Of a stretch of DNA of 64,000 bases, positions 17,232-27,265 are shown piece after piece. A program made the translations under genes and the position numbers. The notes under the pieces were generated by a model. The model was not told the origin of the DNA. It was given only the letters and a program-made list of their open reading frames with translations, and did not search any database. The DNA comes from Pseudomonadota bacterium (lineage in GTDB: Bacteria > Pseudomonadota > Gammaproteobacteria > Burkholderiales > Rhodocyclaceae), in contig JAGTRU010000008.1 of assembly GCA_018261905.1 (NCBI GenBank), positions 52,882 to 116,881 on the forward strand. Direction: 5' to 3'. How positions within the stretch are numbered: the stretch's first letter is position 1; each line of letters starts with the position of its first letter.

Positions 17232-17948
17232 ATGCCCCTGCCCGCCGCCTCTCTTGCGCTGCCCGAGTCGCCCCTGGCGGCAGCCCGCCAACTGCTCGTC
17301 GTTCTCGCTCCGAGCTGGGCGAGCACCGGCGGCAGCCTGCAACGTTTCGCCCGGAACAGTGCGATCGACGAGTGGCGGGCGATCGGCGCGGCGATCCCGG
17401 TCAGTCTCGGCCGGGCCGGTCTGGGTTGGGGAATCGGCCGGCATCGCGGCTCGGAAATGCGCGGGCCGCGCAAACGGGAGGGCGACGGGCGCGCCCCGGC
17501 CGGCCTTTTCGCAATCAGCGAACTGTTCGGAACGGCTGACCGGGAGAGCCCGTTCGCCCGTTCCGCCAGGCTGCCCTATCGCTGCACCAGCCGCGACCTC
17601 AAGGCCATCGACGCCCCCTTGTCGAAGTATTACAACCGGCTGGTCGAGCACAGCGCCCTACCCGACCGGGACTGGACGTCGCATGAAGAGATGCGGCGCG
17701 ACGACGAACGTTACGTCCTGGGCGCGGTCATCGCCCATAACAGCGAGCCGCCGGTGGCCGGCGCCGGCTCCTGCATCTTCTTGCATGTCTGGCCCAGCCC
17801 GGGGGCGCCGACGGCGGGGTGCACGGCGGCGGCCCGGGCCGACGTCGAGACGATTTGTGGCTGGCTGGATAGCGCGGCGGGACCGCTCCTGGTCCAATTG
17901 CCGGAGGCGGAATATCGCCGCCGCAAGGCGGCCTGGGCGCTGCCCTGA
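17232..17948 (+). CDS. L,D-transpeptidase (YkuD-like) domain protein
   Basis: A 238-residue protein with the L,D-transpeptidase active-site pattern His185-x8-Thr-x-Gly-Cys197 (HVWPSPGAPTAGC). Such enzymes form or exchange peptidoglycan cross-links using a catalytic cysteine. An upstream segment GWGIG and RAPAGLF fits the substrate-side loop of this family. No convincing cleavable signal peptide is visible from this ATG, which is odd for a periplasmic enzyme; the true start may differ or export may be by another route. It follows the ComB-like gene by 11 bases and is probably co-transcribed. Confidence 0.78.
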   Translation: MPLPAASLALPESPLAAARQLLVVLAPSWASTGGSLQRFARNSAIDEWRAIGAAIPVSLGRAGLGWGIGRHRGSEMRGPRKREGDGRAPAGLFAISELFGTADRESPFARSARLPYRCTSRDLKAIDAPLSKYYNRLVEHSALPDRDWTSHEEMRRDDERYVLGAVIAHNSEPPVAGAGSCIFLHVWPSPGAPTAGCTAAARADVETICGWLDSAAGPLLVQLPEAEYRRRKAAWALP

Positions 17949-18072
17949 GGCCTCCGTGGCCCTGCCCGGCGCCTCGTGGGCCGAGCTTTGCGGTGACAGG
18001 CCTGGGCGAGATCGCTAGACTGGCAATCTTTCAACCTTGGAATCGGCCCTTTCCCCCAGGAAGCGGGCCACG

Positions 18073-19326
18073 TTGCCAACCTTGCTCAATCGAATCTGGG
18101 TCGCCTTCATTCTCGTCGGCTTTATCGCGGCCGTCGTTCAGTTGCTGCAGGGCGACCTGGAAATTTTCACACGGGTGTTGACCGGCCTGTTCGATACGGC
18201 CAAGACCGGTTTCGATATTTCACTCGGCCTGGTCGGGGTGATGAGTCTCTGGCTGGGCATCATGAAAATCGGCGAGCGCGGCGGCCTGATCCAGCTTTTC
18301 GGCCGCGCCCTCAATCCGTTTTTTCGCCGCATCTTTCCCGACATTCCGGCCGGGCATCCGGCCAGCGGCAGCATCGTCATGAATGTTTCCGCCAACATCC
18401 TCGGCTTGGACAATGCCGCCACTCCCCTCGGCCTCAAGGCGATGAGCGAGCTGCAGGAGCTCAACCCGCAAAAAGACACCGCCAGCAACCCGATGATCAT
18501 GTTCCTGGTCCTCAACACGGCCGGCATCACGTTGATCCCCACCTCGGTGATCGCCATCCGGCAGAGTCTGGCCATCAAGCAGGGGCTGATCGGTTTCAAC
18601 GCGGCCGACATTTTTCTGCCGACGCTCCTCGCCACCTTCGTTTCCTTTTGCGCTGGTCTGATCGCGGTTGCCATCTGGCAGCGCATCAACCTGTTCTGCC
18701 GGCCGGTGCTGCTCTTTTTCGCCGCCTTCGGCGGGCTGATGGGCGGCCTCTACGCCTGGCTCGGCGCTCTGCCGGCCGAGCGGATGACCCAGATGATCGG
18801 CCTCCTGGGCAGCGGCCTGATCGTCGCCATCATCGTCCTCTTCGTCGCCGTCGCCGCCTGGCGCGGCATTGATGCCTACGAAAGCTTCGTCGACGGCGCC
18901 AAGGAGGGATTCAGCGTTGCCGTGCAGATCATTCCCTACCTGATCGCCATGCTGGTGGCGATTTCGGTTTTCCGCACCACCGGCGGCATGGATTACCTGA
19001 TTGCCGGCATCCGCAATCTGGTGCTGGCCCTCGGCCTCAACGACGATTTCGTCCCGGCCCTGCCGGTCGGCCTGATGAAGACCCTCTCCGGCAGCGGCGC
19101 CCGCGGCCTGATGGTCGATGTAATGACCACCCATGGCGTTGATTCCTTCCCCGGCAAGCTGGCGGCGATCATCCAGGGTTCGACCGAAACCACCTTCTAC
19201 GTGCTGGCCGTCTATTTCGGCAGCGTCAATATCAGCAAAACCCGCTACGCCCTGGCCTGCGGCCTGATCGCCGACGCCGTCGGACTGGTCGGCGCCATCG
19301 TCATCGCCTACTGGTTCTATCACTGA
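18073..19326 (+). CDS. Nucleoside-recognition (SpmA/SpmB-like) membrane protein
   Basis: A polytopic inner-membrane protein of about 417 residues containing two Gate/nucleoside-recognition domains, corresponding to SpmA and SpmB joined in one chain. Signs are VMSLWLGIMKIGERGGL, SANILGLDNAATPLGLKAM and, in the second half, GAKEGFSVAVQIIPYLIAML and TLSGSGARGLMVD. Bacillus SpmA/SpmB act in spore dehydration; in this Gram-negative background the substrate is unknown. I chose the TTG at 18073 because an AGGAAG lies about nine bases upstream; a TTG at 18037 is possible and adds 12 residues. Confidence 0.82.
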   Translation: MPTLLNRIWVAFILVGFIAAVVQLLQGDLEIFTRVLTGLFDTAKTGFDISLGLVGVMSLWLGIMKIGERGGLIQLFGRALNPFFRRIFPDIPAGHPASGSIVMNVSANILGLDNAATPLGLKAMSELQELNPQKDTASNPMIMFLVLNTAGITLIPTSVIAIRQSLAIKQGLIGFNAADIFLPTLLATFVSFCAGLIAVAIWQRINLFCRPVLLFFAAFGGLMGGLYAWLGALPAERMTQMIGLLGSGLIVAIIVLFVAVAAWRGIDAYESFVDGAKEGFSVAVQIIPYLIAMLVAISVFRTTGGMDYLIAGIRNLVLALGLNDDFVPALPVGLMKTLSGSGARGLMVDVMTTHGVDSFPGKLAAIIQGSTETTFYVLAVYFGSVNISKTRYALACGLIADAVGLVGAIVIAYWFYH

Positions 19327-19427
19327 CCGACCGAGGCCGAAGGCATGGAAGAACTCTTTTTGGTCGCGTCCGTCCCCCAAATCGTTAAATTGCATAATCT
19401 GTCGGACTCTGCTTTTTCCAACCGCCC

Positions 19428-21095
19428 TCAGGTAGGAAGGAGCGTGGCGTTGCGCGGCAAGACCACCCGGAGGTTGGTTCCCTTGCCGAGTTCGCTCGTG
19501 ACTTCGAAGTGCCCGCCGTGTTTGTTTACGATGCCGTAGGAGAGCGACAAGCCTAGTCCGGTCCCTTTGCCGACCGGCTTGGTGGTAAAGAAAGGTTCGA
19601 AGATACGTCCCATGTGTTCGGGCGCGATGCCCTTACCGGTGTCTTCGACCTCGACCCAGACGTTGTCGGCGTCGTGACCGGTGCGGATGGTGATCTGGCC
19701 CATGTCCTCGATGGCATGCGCGGCATTGATCAAGAGATTCATGAAGACCTGGTTGAGCTGCGAGGGCAAACACTCGATCTGCGGCGTGCCACCGTATTCC
19801 TTGACCACCTTGGCCTTGTACTTGAGTTCGTTCCACACGACGTTGAGCGTACTTTCCAGCCCGGCTTCCAAATTGGCCCATTCCCGCTCGTTGTTGTCCA
19901 CATGGGAGAAATCCTTGAGGTCCTGGACGATGCGTTTGACCCGCTGCAGGCCGTCGAGCGATTCGCTGAGCAGGGTGCCGATATCTTCCTGCAGGAACGC
20001 GATGTCGATTTCCTTTTTTAGCTGCTGGATATCCGGCAGCGCCTCGCCCTGCAAGGACCCCTCGATTTCCTGATAAGCCGCCAGCAGGCGCAGCATGTTG
20101 TTCACATAACGCTGCAAGGTCCCGAGATTGGAATTCACGAAGCCGACCGGATTGTTGATTTCGTGCGCGACGCCCGCCGCCAACTGGCCCATGGAGGCCA
20201 TTTTTTCCGATTGCAGGAGTTGGTTCTGCGCTTCCTCGAGCTTGTGGATCAGTTCTTCCTGGCGTGCCTTCTCGGCCTGCAGCGTGGCGTTTACCGCCTG
20301 CAGGTCGGCGGTTCGTTCTTCCACCCTTTCCTCGAGCTTGTCGCGCGATTCGCGCAAGGCGGCTTCGGCCCGCGTCCGTTCGGTGATGTCGTTGTAGCCG
20401 AAAACGCGGCCGACGATGTGCTCGCCCAGGTATTGCGGACGCGACTTGCATTCGAAGACGCGGCCATCCCGGAGGCTGAACAGTTCCTCGGTTTCGATGC
20501 TATCGACAATCGCCTGCAGGCGTTTCCGACAGGCGTCGTTTTCGATGACCTGGGCGCACATCAAATCGATGATCGCCACATCGTTGTGGTCCAGCAGCAG
20601 ACTTTCCGGAATGCTCCACATCTGGCTGAACAGGCGGTTCATGCTGGCGATCCGGCCCTGCCAGTCGATCACCAGGATGCCGTTACCGGTCGACTCGAGA
20701 GTCGCCCGCAATTGCGACAGGGTCTGCTCCAGGGCGTCCTCGACCTGGCGCTCGTCCTGCACATCCCGCGCCTGCACCAGGATCAGCGGCTTCCCCTGAT
20801 GATCGACGAGGCGTACCGACTTGCTGACCGTCAGCATGGAGCCATCGGCCCGCAGATAAAGCCCGTCCTGGCCGTCGATCTCCTGGTACTGGGCGGCGCG
20901 GACATCCTCCCAGAAGAAGACGTCCTGCAACGAACTCTCGATATCGGTGATGCTCATCGTCAGCAGGGCTTCGCCGCTGTAGCCGAGGGTTTGCGCGGCG
21001 ACTCGATTGGCCACGATGATCTGCAGCGTTGTCGGCTCGACCAGAAGCATCATCTGCGGGCTGTAATCAAGCATCAAGCGCTCAAGGCTGCTCAT
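19428..21095 (-). CDS. PAS-domain sensor histidine kinase (soluble)
   Basis: A 555-residue cytoplasmic kinase without membrane segments. Two PAS-like domains (about 1-115 and 125-240) are followed by a coiled coil (241-300) and a kinase core with the phospho-acceptor His311 in GVAHEINNPVGFVNS, an N box NLLINAAHAI, G1 DTGKGI and G2 GTGLGLSLS. It therefore belongs to the HisKA_4/ NtrB-related group. It has no attached receiver. The start overlaps the stop of the HD-GYP gene by four bases, so the pair is one operon and the HD-GYP protein is a plausible functional partner. Confidence 0.92.
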   Translation of the reverse strand: MSSLERLMLDYSPQMMLLVEPTTLQIIVANRVAAQTLGYSGEALLTMSITDIESSLQDVFFWEDVRAAQYQEIDGQDGLYLRADGSMLTVSKSVRLVDHQGKPLILVQARDVQDERQVEDALEQTLSQLRATLESTGNGILVIDWQGRIASMNRLFSQMWSIPESLLLDHNDVAIIDLMCAQVIENDACRKRLQAIVDSIETEELFSLRDGRVFECKSRPQYLGEHIVGRVFGYNDITERTRAEAALRESRDKLEERVEERTADLQAVNATLQAEKARQEELIHKLEEAQNQLLQSEKMASMGQLAAGVAHEINNPVGFVNSNLGTLQRYVNNMLRLLAAYQEIEGSLQGEALPDIQQLKKEIDIAFLQEDIGTLLSESLDGLQRVKRIVQDLKDFSHVDNNEREWANLEAGLESTLNVVWNELKYKAKVVKEYGGTPQIECLPSQLNQVFMNLLINAAHAIEDMGQITIRTGHDADNVWVEVEDTGKGIAPEHMGRIFEPFFTTKPVGKGTGLGLSLSYGIVNKHGGHFEVTSELGKGTNLRVVLPRNATLLPT

Positions 21096-22372
21096 AGCGG
21101 CACCTTTTCCGGACTGTTCTGGCCGGCATCGAAATAGTAGCTGACCCGTTTGCGCGGACTGAGATAGTTGTAGATTTCACCGGGCACCTGGGCCGGCCGG
21201 ATGGCCTTGGCAATGCTCAGTTCGGTTTCGCGCTCGAGATCGATGAGGATCGCTTCGTCTTTCGGGATACTGGCGTCGTAGATGACGATGACCGGCTTCA
21301 TCGGCTTCGCGGTATTGACCGTGGCGATCATGCCGATCACGCCATTCGATAGCTGCACGATGGTTCCCGGCGGATAGACGCCAAGACAGCGGATAAAGAC
21401 CTGCAGCAGCTTCGGATCGAACTTGTTGCGCAGCCGGGCGAACATCAGCGACAGGGCTTCGTGCGGCGTCAGGGCATCGGCGATATTGAGCGGGTTGCAC
21501 AGTTCGTCATAGTGATTGGCCAGGGCCACGATGCGCGAGAGCAGGCCGATCGACTCACCCTTCAGTTTTTGCGGGTAGCCGCTGCCGTCGAACAACTCGT
21601 GGTGCTCCCGGATAATGGCGATGACGGGCGGCGCGAACTGCAGACGCTGGCCCATTTCGCTGCCGTATTGACAATGCATTTCGTAGAGATGGCGCTCCGC
21701 CTGGGTCAGCGGATCCATTTTCAGCAAGATCCGGTTCGGTATTTCCTTGCGCCCGATATCGTGGAACAGCGCCCCCATGCCCAGCGTGCCGAAGGCTTCC
21801 GACGGCAGCTTGACGTCGCGGGCCATCATCAGCGACAGCGTGGTGACGTTCAGGGAATGGAAATAGAGCTCTTCGCCCCCCATCTTGTCGCCCATCACAT
21901 GCAAGGCCAGTTCCGGCGCGCAGAGGATGGATTCGGCGATCTGGGCGACCAGCTTGCCGGCCTGGCGAACGGTTTCCTTGGGCTGGGTGAACAGATTCTT
22001 CTCGACCTCGCGCACCGTCTTGGCGGTATTGATGAAGGCATTCTCGATGCGCGCCGCGATCGCGCGCTGGACCTTGATCCTTTCCATCATGGCGCGCTTG
22101 GCTTCCAGGGCCTGCACGATGAACGGACTGGGCGCCAGGGCCACCGCCTCGACCGCGCTCGGCGCCACCGGGGCCAGCGTCTCCCCGGGGTCGCTGAGAT
22201 CGGGATTGTAACGAACGCTCTTCAGCCCCAGGCCACGGATGGTCCGGATCTGCTCCTCGGACTTGATCTTGAAATGACTGAGGGCGAACGGATGGTCGAA
22301 CCAGCGAAGATCGAGGTAGATATACAACCCGACCCGCAGTTGATCCATCGAGATGGTGGAATTTTCAGGCAT
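21092..22372 (-). CDS. HD-GYP domain cyclic-di-GMP phosphodiesterase with DUF3391
   Basis: A 426-residue protein with an N-terminal DUF3391 region and a C-terminal HD-GYP domain. Metal ligands and signature are intact: His172, His204-Asp205 (FHDIG), His233, His257-His258 and the GYP triplet 264-266 in HHELFDGSGYPQKLKG. It should degrade cyclic di-GMP to pGpG or GMP. ATG 22372 is preferred over the TTG immediately before it. It is the first gene of a two-gene operon with the downstream histidine kinase (four-base overlap). The repeat at 22454-22589 lies directly upstream. Confidence 0.92.
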   Translation of the reverse strand: MPENSTISMDQLRVGLYIYLDLRWFDHPFALSHFKIKSEEQIRTIRGLGLKSVRYNPDLSDPGETLAPVAPSAVEAVALAPSPFIVQALEAKRAMMERIKVQRAIAARIENAFINTAKTVREVEKNLFTQPKETVRQAGKLVAQIAESILCAPELALHVMGDKMGGEELYFHSLNVTTLSLMMARDVKLPSEAFGTLGMGALFHDIGRKEIPNRILLKMDPLTQAERHLYEMHCQYGSEMGQRLQFAPPVIAIIREHHELFDGSGYPQKLKGESIGLLSRIVALANHYDELCNPLNIADALTPHEALSLMFARLRNKFDPKLLQVFIRCLGVYPPGTIVQLSNGVIGMIATVNTAKPMKPVIVIYDASIPKDEAILIDLERETELSIAKAIRPAQVPGEIYNYLSPRKRVSYYFDAGQNSPEKVPL

Positions 22373-22453
22373 CAATAACCAAGACCCAATCAGGTGGCAC
22401 AGAATCAGGGCGGCAGGAACGGTAGCGGATATTCCATCTTCATCCCAGAAACC

Positions 22454-22589
22454 TTACCGCAAAGTCGCAGAGGAGCAGAGAAGATCGTCGAAACAGGCGC
22501 TTGCCCCTGAATCGGGCGCCCCGGAAAGGACGTCGAACAATCCAGGCAAGCCTTTGTTTTTTCGAACAATCTCTGCGTCTCTGCGGTTC
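22454..22589. repeat. Intergenic repeat element, copy 1
   Basis: A 136-base element with imperfect inverted ends (left TTACCGCAAAGTCGCAGAG, right CTCTGCGTCTCTGCGGTT). A second copy lies at 33312-33443, and internal blocks such as CGCTTGCC, GGGCGC and CCTTTGT are shared in the same order. It fills the gap between the HD-GYP start and the MFS stop. Similar CGCAGAG-rich palindromic repeats are known between genes of many proteobacteria; mobility or RNA function is unproven. Confidence 0.85.
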
Positions 22590-22664
22590 AATTACTTTTT
22601 TAGGTTCATTTGATACGCCCAGTCCCCGCTTTGCTGGCCAGACTCCGTCCGTCGCCCGCTCGGG

Positions 22665-23897
22665 CTAACCGGGCCGAACGCCGAGCGGCACTGGCTGGTC
22701 GTGTAACACAATACGCGAAACGAAGCCGATTGCCAGCAGATTGGCAACCAGGGCGACATAACCGACCACCGGGTAGCCGACCAGCTTGCCCGCCCCGTCC
22801 AGGCTGATGATGAAACCGGCCAGGGTGGTCGCCAGGCCCATGGCCAGCGACTGCACGGTGCCGTTGAGAGACATGAAAGTGCCGCGCAGCCGCGGCTGCG
22901 CGGCGGAGGTGATGATCGCCATGGCGGGGATCATGCGCCCCGAGACCAGCACGAAAAAACTGGTGGTACAGATCAGCCAGACCCACAGGGGGACGACCCC
23001 GACCTGGGTCAGAAACAACAGGGGAACCGTCGCCGCCAGCGCCACCCCGCGATAAATCTCGAGCTTGCCGTAGTGGTCGGCCCAGCGACCGATCAGGCGG
23101 GCCGTGAGCAAGGTCGCGCCGCCCCCCAGCAGATAGACGAGGGGAATGTCCTGCTGGCCGATACCGACATTGCTCACGGCATAAACGGTGATATAGGGAA
23201 TCACCGTGAAGCCGGAAAAGATGATCAGGGCAGAGTAGAGCAAGGCCCGCCGGTGATTGGCATCGGCCAGCACGGCAAAACTGGCCGAAAACAGGTGGGA
23301 ACGTTGGCCGACGTCGATATGGTGGCGCAATTCGGGCAGGATGCGCCGGCCGACGACAATGAAGAGCAGGCTCAGCACGGCGATCAGGACGAACGGGGCG
23401 CGCCAGTTGAGATGATTGGCCAGCCACAGCGAAAGCGGCACTCCGGCCACCGTCGATAGCGAAAAAGCGGTGGCCACCAGGCCGCTGGCCCGGGCCCGGC
23501 GGGCGAAGGGAATGACGTCGCCGAGCATCGTTTGCACCAGGGCGCCCATGATGCCGCCGAATACGCCAGCCAGGCCCCGGGCCACCATCAGGGTCGGATA
23601 ATTGGGGGCCAGCGCGCAGCCCAGGGTGGCCAGGCCGAATAGCGAGAAACTCCACAACAGCAGGCGTTTGCGCTCGAAGCGATCGATAAAGGTGGCGGCC
23701 AGCACCCCGGACAGCGCCACGCTGAAACTGTAGGCGGCGACCAGCAGACCGAACTCGTGGGTGGCGATGGCGAAGGCCCGCATCAGGATCGGGCCGAGCG
23801 GCATGATGATCATGAAATCGAGAATATGACTGAACTGGATGCCGGCCAGGGTCAGCAGGAATAAACGTTCAGCGCGCGGAGCAAGAGTTGATGTCAT
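22665..23897 (-). CDS. Major facilitator superfamily transporter (drug/sugar efflux type)
   Basis: A 410-residue protein with twelve predicted membrane segments. The motif FIDRFERKRLLL between segments 2 and 3 is the MFS A-motif, and VARGLAGVFGGIMGALVQTMLGDVIP matches the motif of DHA1/AraJ-like exporters. The substrate cannot be told from sequence. ATG 23897 is taken because the preceding in-frame extension is proline/arginine-rich and overlaps the promoter of the divergent HDOD gene. It stands alone. Confidence 0.88.
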   Translation of the reverse strand: MTSTLAPRAERLFLLTLAGIQFSHILDFMIIMPLGPILMRAFAIATHEFGLLVAAYSFSVALSGVLAATFIDRFERKRLLLWSFSLFGLATLGCALAPNYPTLMVARGLAGVFGGIMGALVQTMLGDVIPFARRARASGLVATAFSLSTVAGVPLSLWLANHLNWRAPFVLIAVLSLLFIVVGRRILPELRHHIDVGQRSHLFSASFAVLADANHRRALLYSALIIFSGFTVIPYITVYAVSNVGIGQQDIPLVYLLGGGATLLTARLIGRWADHYGKLEIYRGVALAATVPLLFLTQVGVVPLWVWLICTTSFFVLVSGRMIPAMAIITSAAQPRLRGTFMSLNGTVQSLAMGLATTLAGFIISLDGAGKLVGYPVVGYVALVANLLAIGFVSRIVLHDQPVPLGVRPG

Positions 23898-24039
23898 CGG
23901 TCGGGGATTCGGACGGGCAGGGGTTCGGCGGCCAGGATACGCCTCAGGACGGCCGCCTGTGGGTATCATAGACAGCGCGCCGGCAATTAGTTCAGTAAGC
24001 AGCGGGCCGCCGGGCAAGCGTCGATCTCGTGAGGTGGAA

Positions 24040-24936
24040 ATGCAGGCACATCAGTGGCAATGGGGTATCGATCAGTGGGTGGAATATCTCAAGGACAAGG
24101 AAACGCCGGTCTTGCCAAGCACCCGGCAAGTCCTGGCCGAGTTACAGGAAGGCGGCGAAGAACGACGCGACAATCTGGCGGCGCGAGAACTGGTCGATAT
24201 CGTCTATGCCGATCCCTATCTCGCCTTGAAGCTTCTGCGCCGGGCCGAGGAGCGCCGCTCGCGCCAACTCGGTCACGACACCACGACGCCGCTGGCGGCG
24301 GTGCTGCAGACCGGCTTCGACGAATTGCGGGAGATCGTCGCCAGCAGCCCGCCCGACACCGCTACCCTGCCCGGTTGCCGCGCCTGCGAACAGCGCGCCG
24401 TCCTCGCCTCGACCATCGCGCGGGCCTGGGCCAACCGCCGGGCCGATGTCTCGCCGGACGAAGTTGCCTTGGCGGCGCTACTGGTTGATACCGCGGAATT
24501 GCTGCTCTGGCACTTCGCCAGCGAAATGACCGACCAGGAAACCCAGGTCCGCGACTGGAACGAGTTCTTCTGGGCCCTGATGCCGCGCCGATCGGCAATC
24601 GAGTTCACCTTCCGGCAACTGACCATGGCCCTGGCCCAGGCCTGGGAACTCCCTAACCTGATCGTCATGCTGATCAAGGGGACCGATACGCCGCGCGCCA
24701 ATATCGCCCGCCTGGCCTGTGCCGCGGCCCGGCAGATCGGCCACGCGCCGCAGCCGGCCAGCCTGCTCGCCGTGCTCCAGGAAATCGCCAAGGTGATTCC
24801 CGACGCCAGCCTGGCGGAACTGACGGAGCCCTTGCCGCTCACCGACGAAATGCGTGCCGACCTGCAGGCGGCCCTCGCCGCAGCAAACGACAGCGCGCCC
24901 GTCACGCCGCCGGATCAGCCGGCGCCACCCACTTGA
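24040..24936 (+). CDS. HDOD domain signalling protein
   Basis: A 298-residue cytoplasmic protein with an HDOD fold, recognised by [12 protein letters not shown], a segment with [14 protein letters not shown], and the helical region [37 protein letters not shown] proteins resemble HD hydrolases without the metal ligands and act in signalling and motility control. A GAGGTG ribosome-binding site lies six to nine bases before ATG 24040. Its 3' end runs 35 bases into the 3' end of the convergent hybrid kinase gene. Confidence 0.85.
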   Translation: MQAHQWQWGIDQWVEYLKDKETPVLPSTRQVLAELQEGGEERRDNLAARELVDIVYADPYLALKLLRRAEERRSRQLGHDTTTPLAAVLQTGFDELREIVASSPPDTATLPGCRACEQRAVLASTIARAWANRRADVSPDEVALAALLVDTAELLLWHFASEMTDQETQVRDWNEFFWALMPRRSAIEFTFRQLTMALAQAWELPNLIVMLIKGTDTPRANIARLACAAARQIGHAPQPASLLAVLQEIAKVIPDASLAELTEPLPLTDEMRADLQAALAAANDSAPVTPPDQPAPPT

Positions 24937-27265
24937 GCAGGGTGGCGAAAAGATGCTCGGGGCTGACCGGCTTGCTGATGAAATCGTTCATCCCGGCATC
25001 GATGCATTTCAGTTTGTCTTCGACGAAGGCATTGGCCGTCATGGCCAGGATGGGAACGGCCGCACAGCCCGGCAACTGGCGGATGCGACGGGTCGCTTCG
25101 AGGCCGTCCATGTTCGGCATCTGCATATCCATCAGGATCAGGTCGTAGGTTTTTTCCCCGGCCAGTTTCAGGGCCTCGACGCCGTCTTCGGCGCAATCGA
25201 CGAACCAATCGATATCGGCCAGGATTTCCTGGGTGATTTCCCGGTTGATCGGCTCATCCTCGGCCAGCAAGACGCGCTTCCCCGGGTAATCCTGTTTCAG
25301 GCTCAGTTCGGCACCTTCTGGAGCGACGCTGGAGGCACTTTCGGCGACGAACTGGCCTTTCTTCAGCCGCACGCTGAACCAGAAAGTGCTGCCCTCGCCA
25401 AGCCGGCTCTCGGCCCCGGCGTTACCGCCCATGAGGCGGGCCAGGCGCTTGGTGATGGCCAGTCCGAGACCGGTGCCGCCGTATTTGCGGGTGGTGCTGT
25501 TGTCGGCCTGCTCGAAGGCGGAGAACAGCCGGGCCAGGGTTTCCTGGGCGATGCCGATGCCGCTGTCGGCGACCTCGAAACGGAGCACGGCGTTCTCGGC
25601 CGCGTCTTCGAGCAGTTTGACGCGCAGGGATACTTCCCCGACCTCGGTGAATTTGACGGCGTTGATGGCGTAATTGAGCAAGGCCTGCTGCAGGCGCGTC
25701 GAATCGCCCAGCAGATTGCTCGGCAGCGGCTCAATCTCGGTGCGCAAACGCAGATGCTTGGCGAGGGCCCGCTCATGCAGCATGGAAACGACATTGCCGA
25801 GAATGGCTTCGACCTTGAGCGGGGCTTCCTCGAGTTCGAACTTGCCGGCCTCGATTTTCGAGACATCGAGGATGGCGTTGATGATATTCAGCAGATGGGT
25901 GCTCGCCGCCTCCAGCTTGTCGAGCTGGTCGCCCTGGCGGGCCGACAGGCCGCCGCGCCGGATCATGTGCGCCATGCCGGTAATGGCATTAAGCGGGGTG
26001 CGGATTTCGTGCGACATATTGGCCAGGAAAGCGCTCTTCGCGACATTGGTGGCCTCGGCCGCCTCCTTGGCGCGCGACAACTCGGCCGTGCGCTCCTCGA
26101 CCAGTTGCTCGAGATGCGCCCGGTAGCGCTCCAACTCCTCGGCATCGCGCTTGAAAAGCGTGATGTCCTCGGAAATGCCAAGCAGGAATTCGGCTTCGCC
26201 ACGAGCGTTGCGCAAGGCCAATTTCTTGGTATGCAGGATGCGTTGCTCCCCCGCATGCGTGGTCACGGTTTCCTCGGCGATATCAACCACCCGGGCCGAG
26301 CGCAGGACTTCGCGATCCTTCAGGATGAAGGCCTCGGCCTGCTCGCGGGGGAAGAAGTCATGGTCGTTCTTGCCGAGCATTTCCTGGCGCGGATAACCGA
26401 GCAATTGCTCGCCGGCCCGGTTGAACAGCACGAAGCGCAGATCGGCCGCATCCTTGAGGAAAATCATGTTGGGAATATTCTCGACGATCGAGTCGAGCAG
26501 CCGACTGGCGGCGCGGGTTTCCTCTTCGCTGCGCCGATGCTGGTTGAGCAGGGCTCCGACTTTCTCCGTCATCGAGTTGATGCCGTGTTGCAACTGTCCC
26601 AGTTCGTCGGCCGAGGAGACCGGGATGCGGGCGTCGAGGGCGCCGCCTTCGACCTCTTTCAAGACAGCCAGCGAAGCGCGGACGCGGTGGCTGATCAGGC
26701 GTTGGGCAACCAGGATAATGGCCAGCGAACTGAGCAGGATGAACAACCCCGAGCCGAGCATGCCCCACCAGGCGACGGCGCGTTTCTCGGCATTGATTTC
26801 GGCGGTACTGACCGTCAGCAGCACGGTATAGATCCGCGCCCCGCTGGCCGGATCGCGGATCTGCATCACGCCCAGCAGTTTGTCGGCGATCGGCACGAAT
26901 TGCTGGTCGGGGGCGCCCTCGGCCAGCCAGCGGGGATCGAAGCCCGGGATGCTGCTCGCCGGGCGCCCCAGATAGCCGGGATCGGCAGAAACGATGACCC
27001 GCTCGTTACCGCCGATGGCGAATCCTTGCAGACAAGGCGCCGCCAGCAGTTCGCTCATCAGCGACTGGCGGGAAAGGCTGGTCACCGCCAGCTCGTCGTG
27101 GGCGATCATGCGCCCCACTACCTGCAGCCGGGAGCGCAGATGCTGGTCGCTCGCCGCGCTGAAGCGATCGCTGTAGAACCAGCCCAGGGCGCCGAAGGCG
27201 GCGACCTCGACGGCCACGACCAGGAGGGCGATACGGGCAATCAGGCCCAATCTGGCAAGCGTCAT
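24902..27265 (-). CDS. Membrane hybrid sensor histidine kinase with PAS and receiver
   Basis: A 787-residue protein: membrane segment 8-30, periplasmic region to about 165, second membrane segment 171-190, HAMP about 191-243, PAS about 255-375, coiled coil, HisKA with His419 ([11 protein letters not shown]), ATPase domain with DSGIGI and GGTGLGLAI, and a C-terminal receiver with phospho-acceptor Asp714 (LILMDMQMP). The start overlaps by four bases the stop of a periplasmic binding protein gene, so the binding protein is the likely ligand-sensing partner. No phosphotransfer (HPt) domain or output regulator is adjacent, so the output is unknown. Confidence 0.92.
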   Translation of the reverse strand: MTLARLGLIARIALLVVAVEVAAFGALGWFYSDRFSAASDQHLRSRLQVVGRMIAHDELAVTSLSRQSLMSELLAAPCLQGFAIGGNERVIVSADPGYLGRPASSIPGFDPRWLAEGAPDQQFVPIADKLLGVMQIRDPASGARIYTVLLTVSTAEINAEKRAVAWWGMLGSGLFILLSSLAIILVAQRLISHRVRASLAVLKEVEGGALDARIPVSSADELGQLQHGINSMTEKVGALLNQHRRSEEETRAASRLLDSIVENIPNMIFLKDAADLRFVLFNRAGEQLLGYPRQEMLGKNDHDFFPREQAEAFILKDREVLRSARVVDIAEETVTTHAGEQRILHTKKLALRNARGEAEFLLGISEDITLFKRDAEELERYRAHLEQLVEERTAELSRAKEAAEATNVAKSAFLANMSHEIRTPLNAITGMAHMIRRGGLSARQGDQLDKLEAASTHLLNIINAILDVSKIEAGKFELEEAPLKVEAILGNVVSMLHERALAKHLRLRTEIEPLPSNLLGDSTRLQQALLNYAINAVKFTEVGEVSLRVKLLEDAAENAVLRFEVADSGIGIAQETLARLFSAFEQADNSTTRKYGGTGLGLAITKRLARLMGGNAGAESRLGEGSTFWFSVRLKKGQFVAESASSVAPEGAELSLKQDYPGKRVLLAEDEPINREITQEILADIDWFVDCAEDGVEALKLAGEKTYDLILMDMQMPNMDGLEATRRIRQLPGCAAVPILAMTANAFVEDKLKCIDAGMNDFISKPVSPEHLFATLLKWVAPADPAA

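Noticed and set aside
5668..19370. Similar beginnings MEELFLV of two small plus-strand frames at 5668 and 19345
   Set aside because: The match is limited to seven residues, the rest differs, and both frames lack support; treated as coincidence.
23839..24039. N-terminal extension of the HDOD gene
   Set aside because: The extra residues are basic and proline-rich without homology and overlap the divergent MFS start; a good ribosome-binding site lies before ATG 24040.
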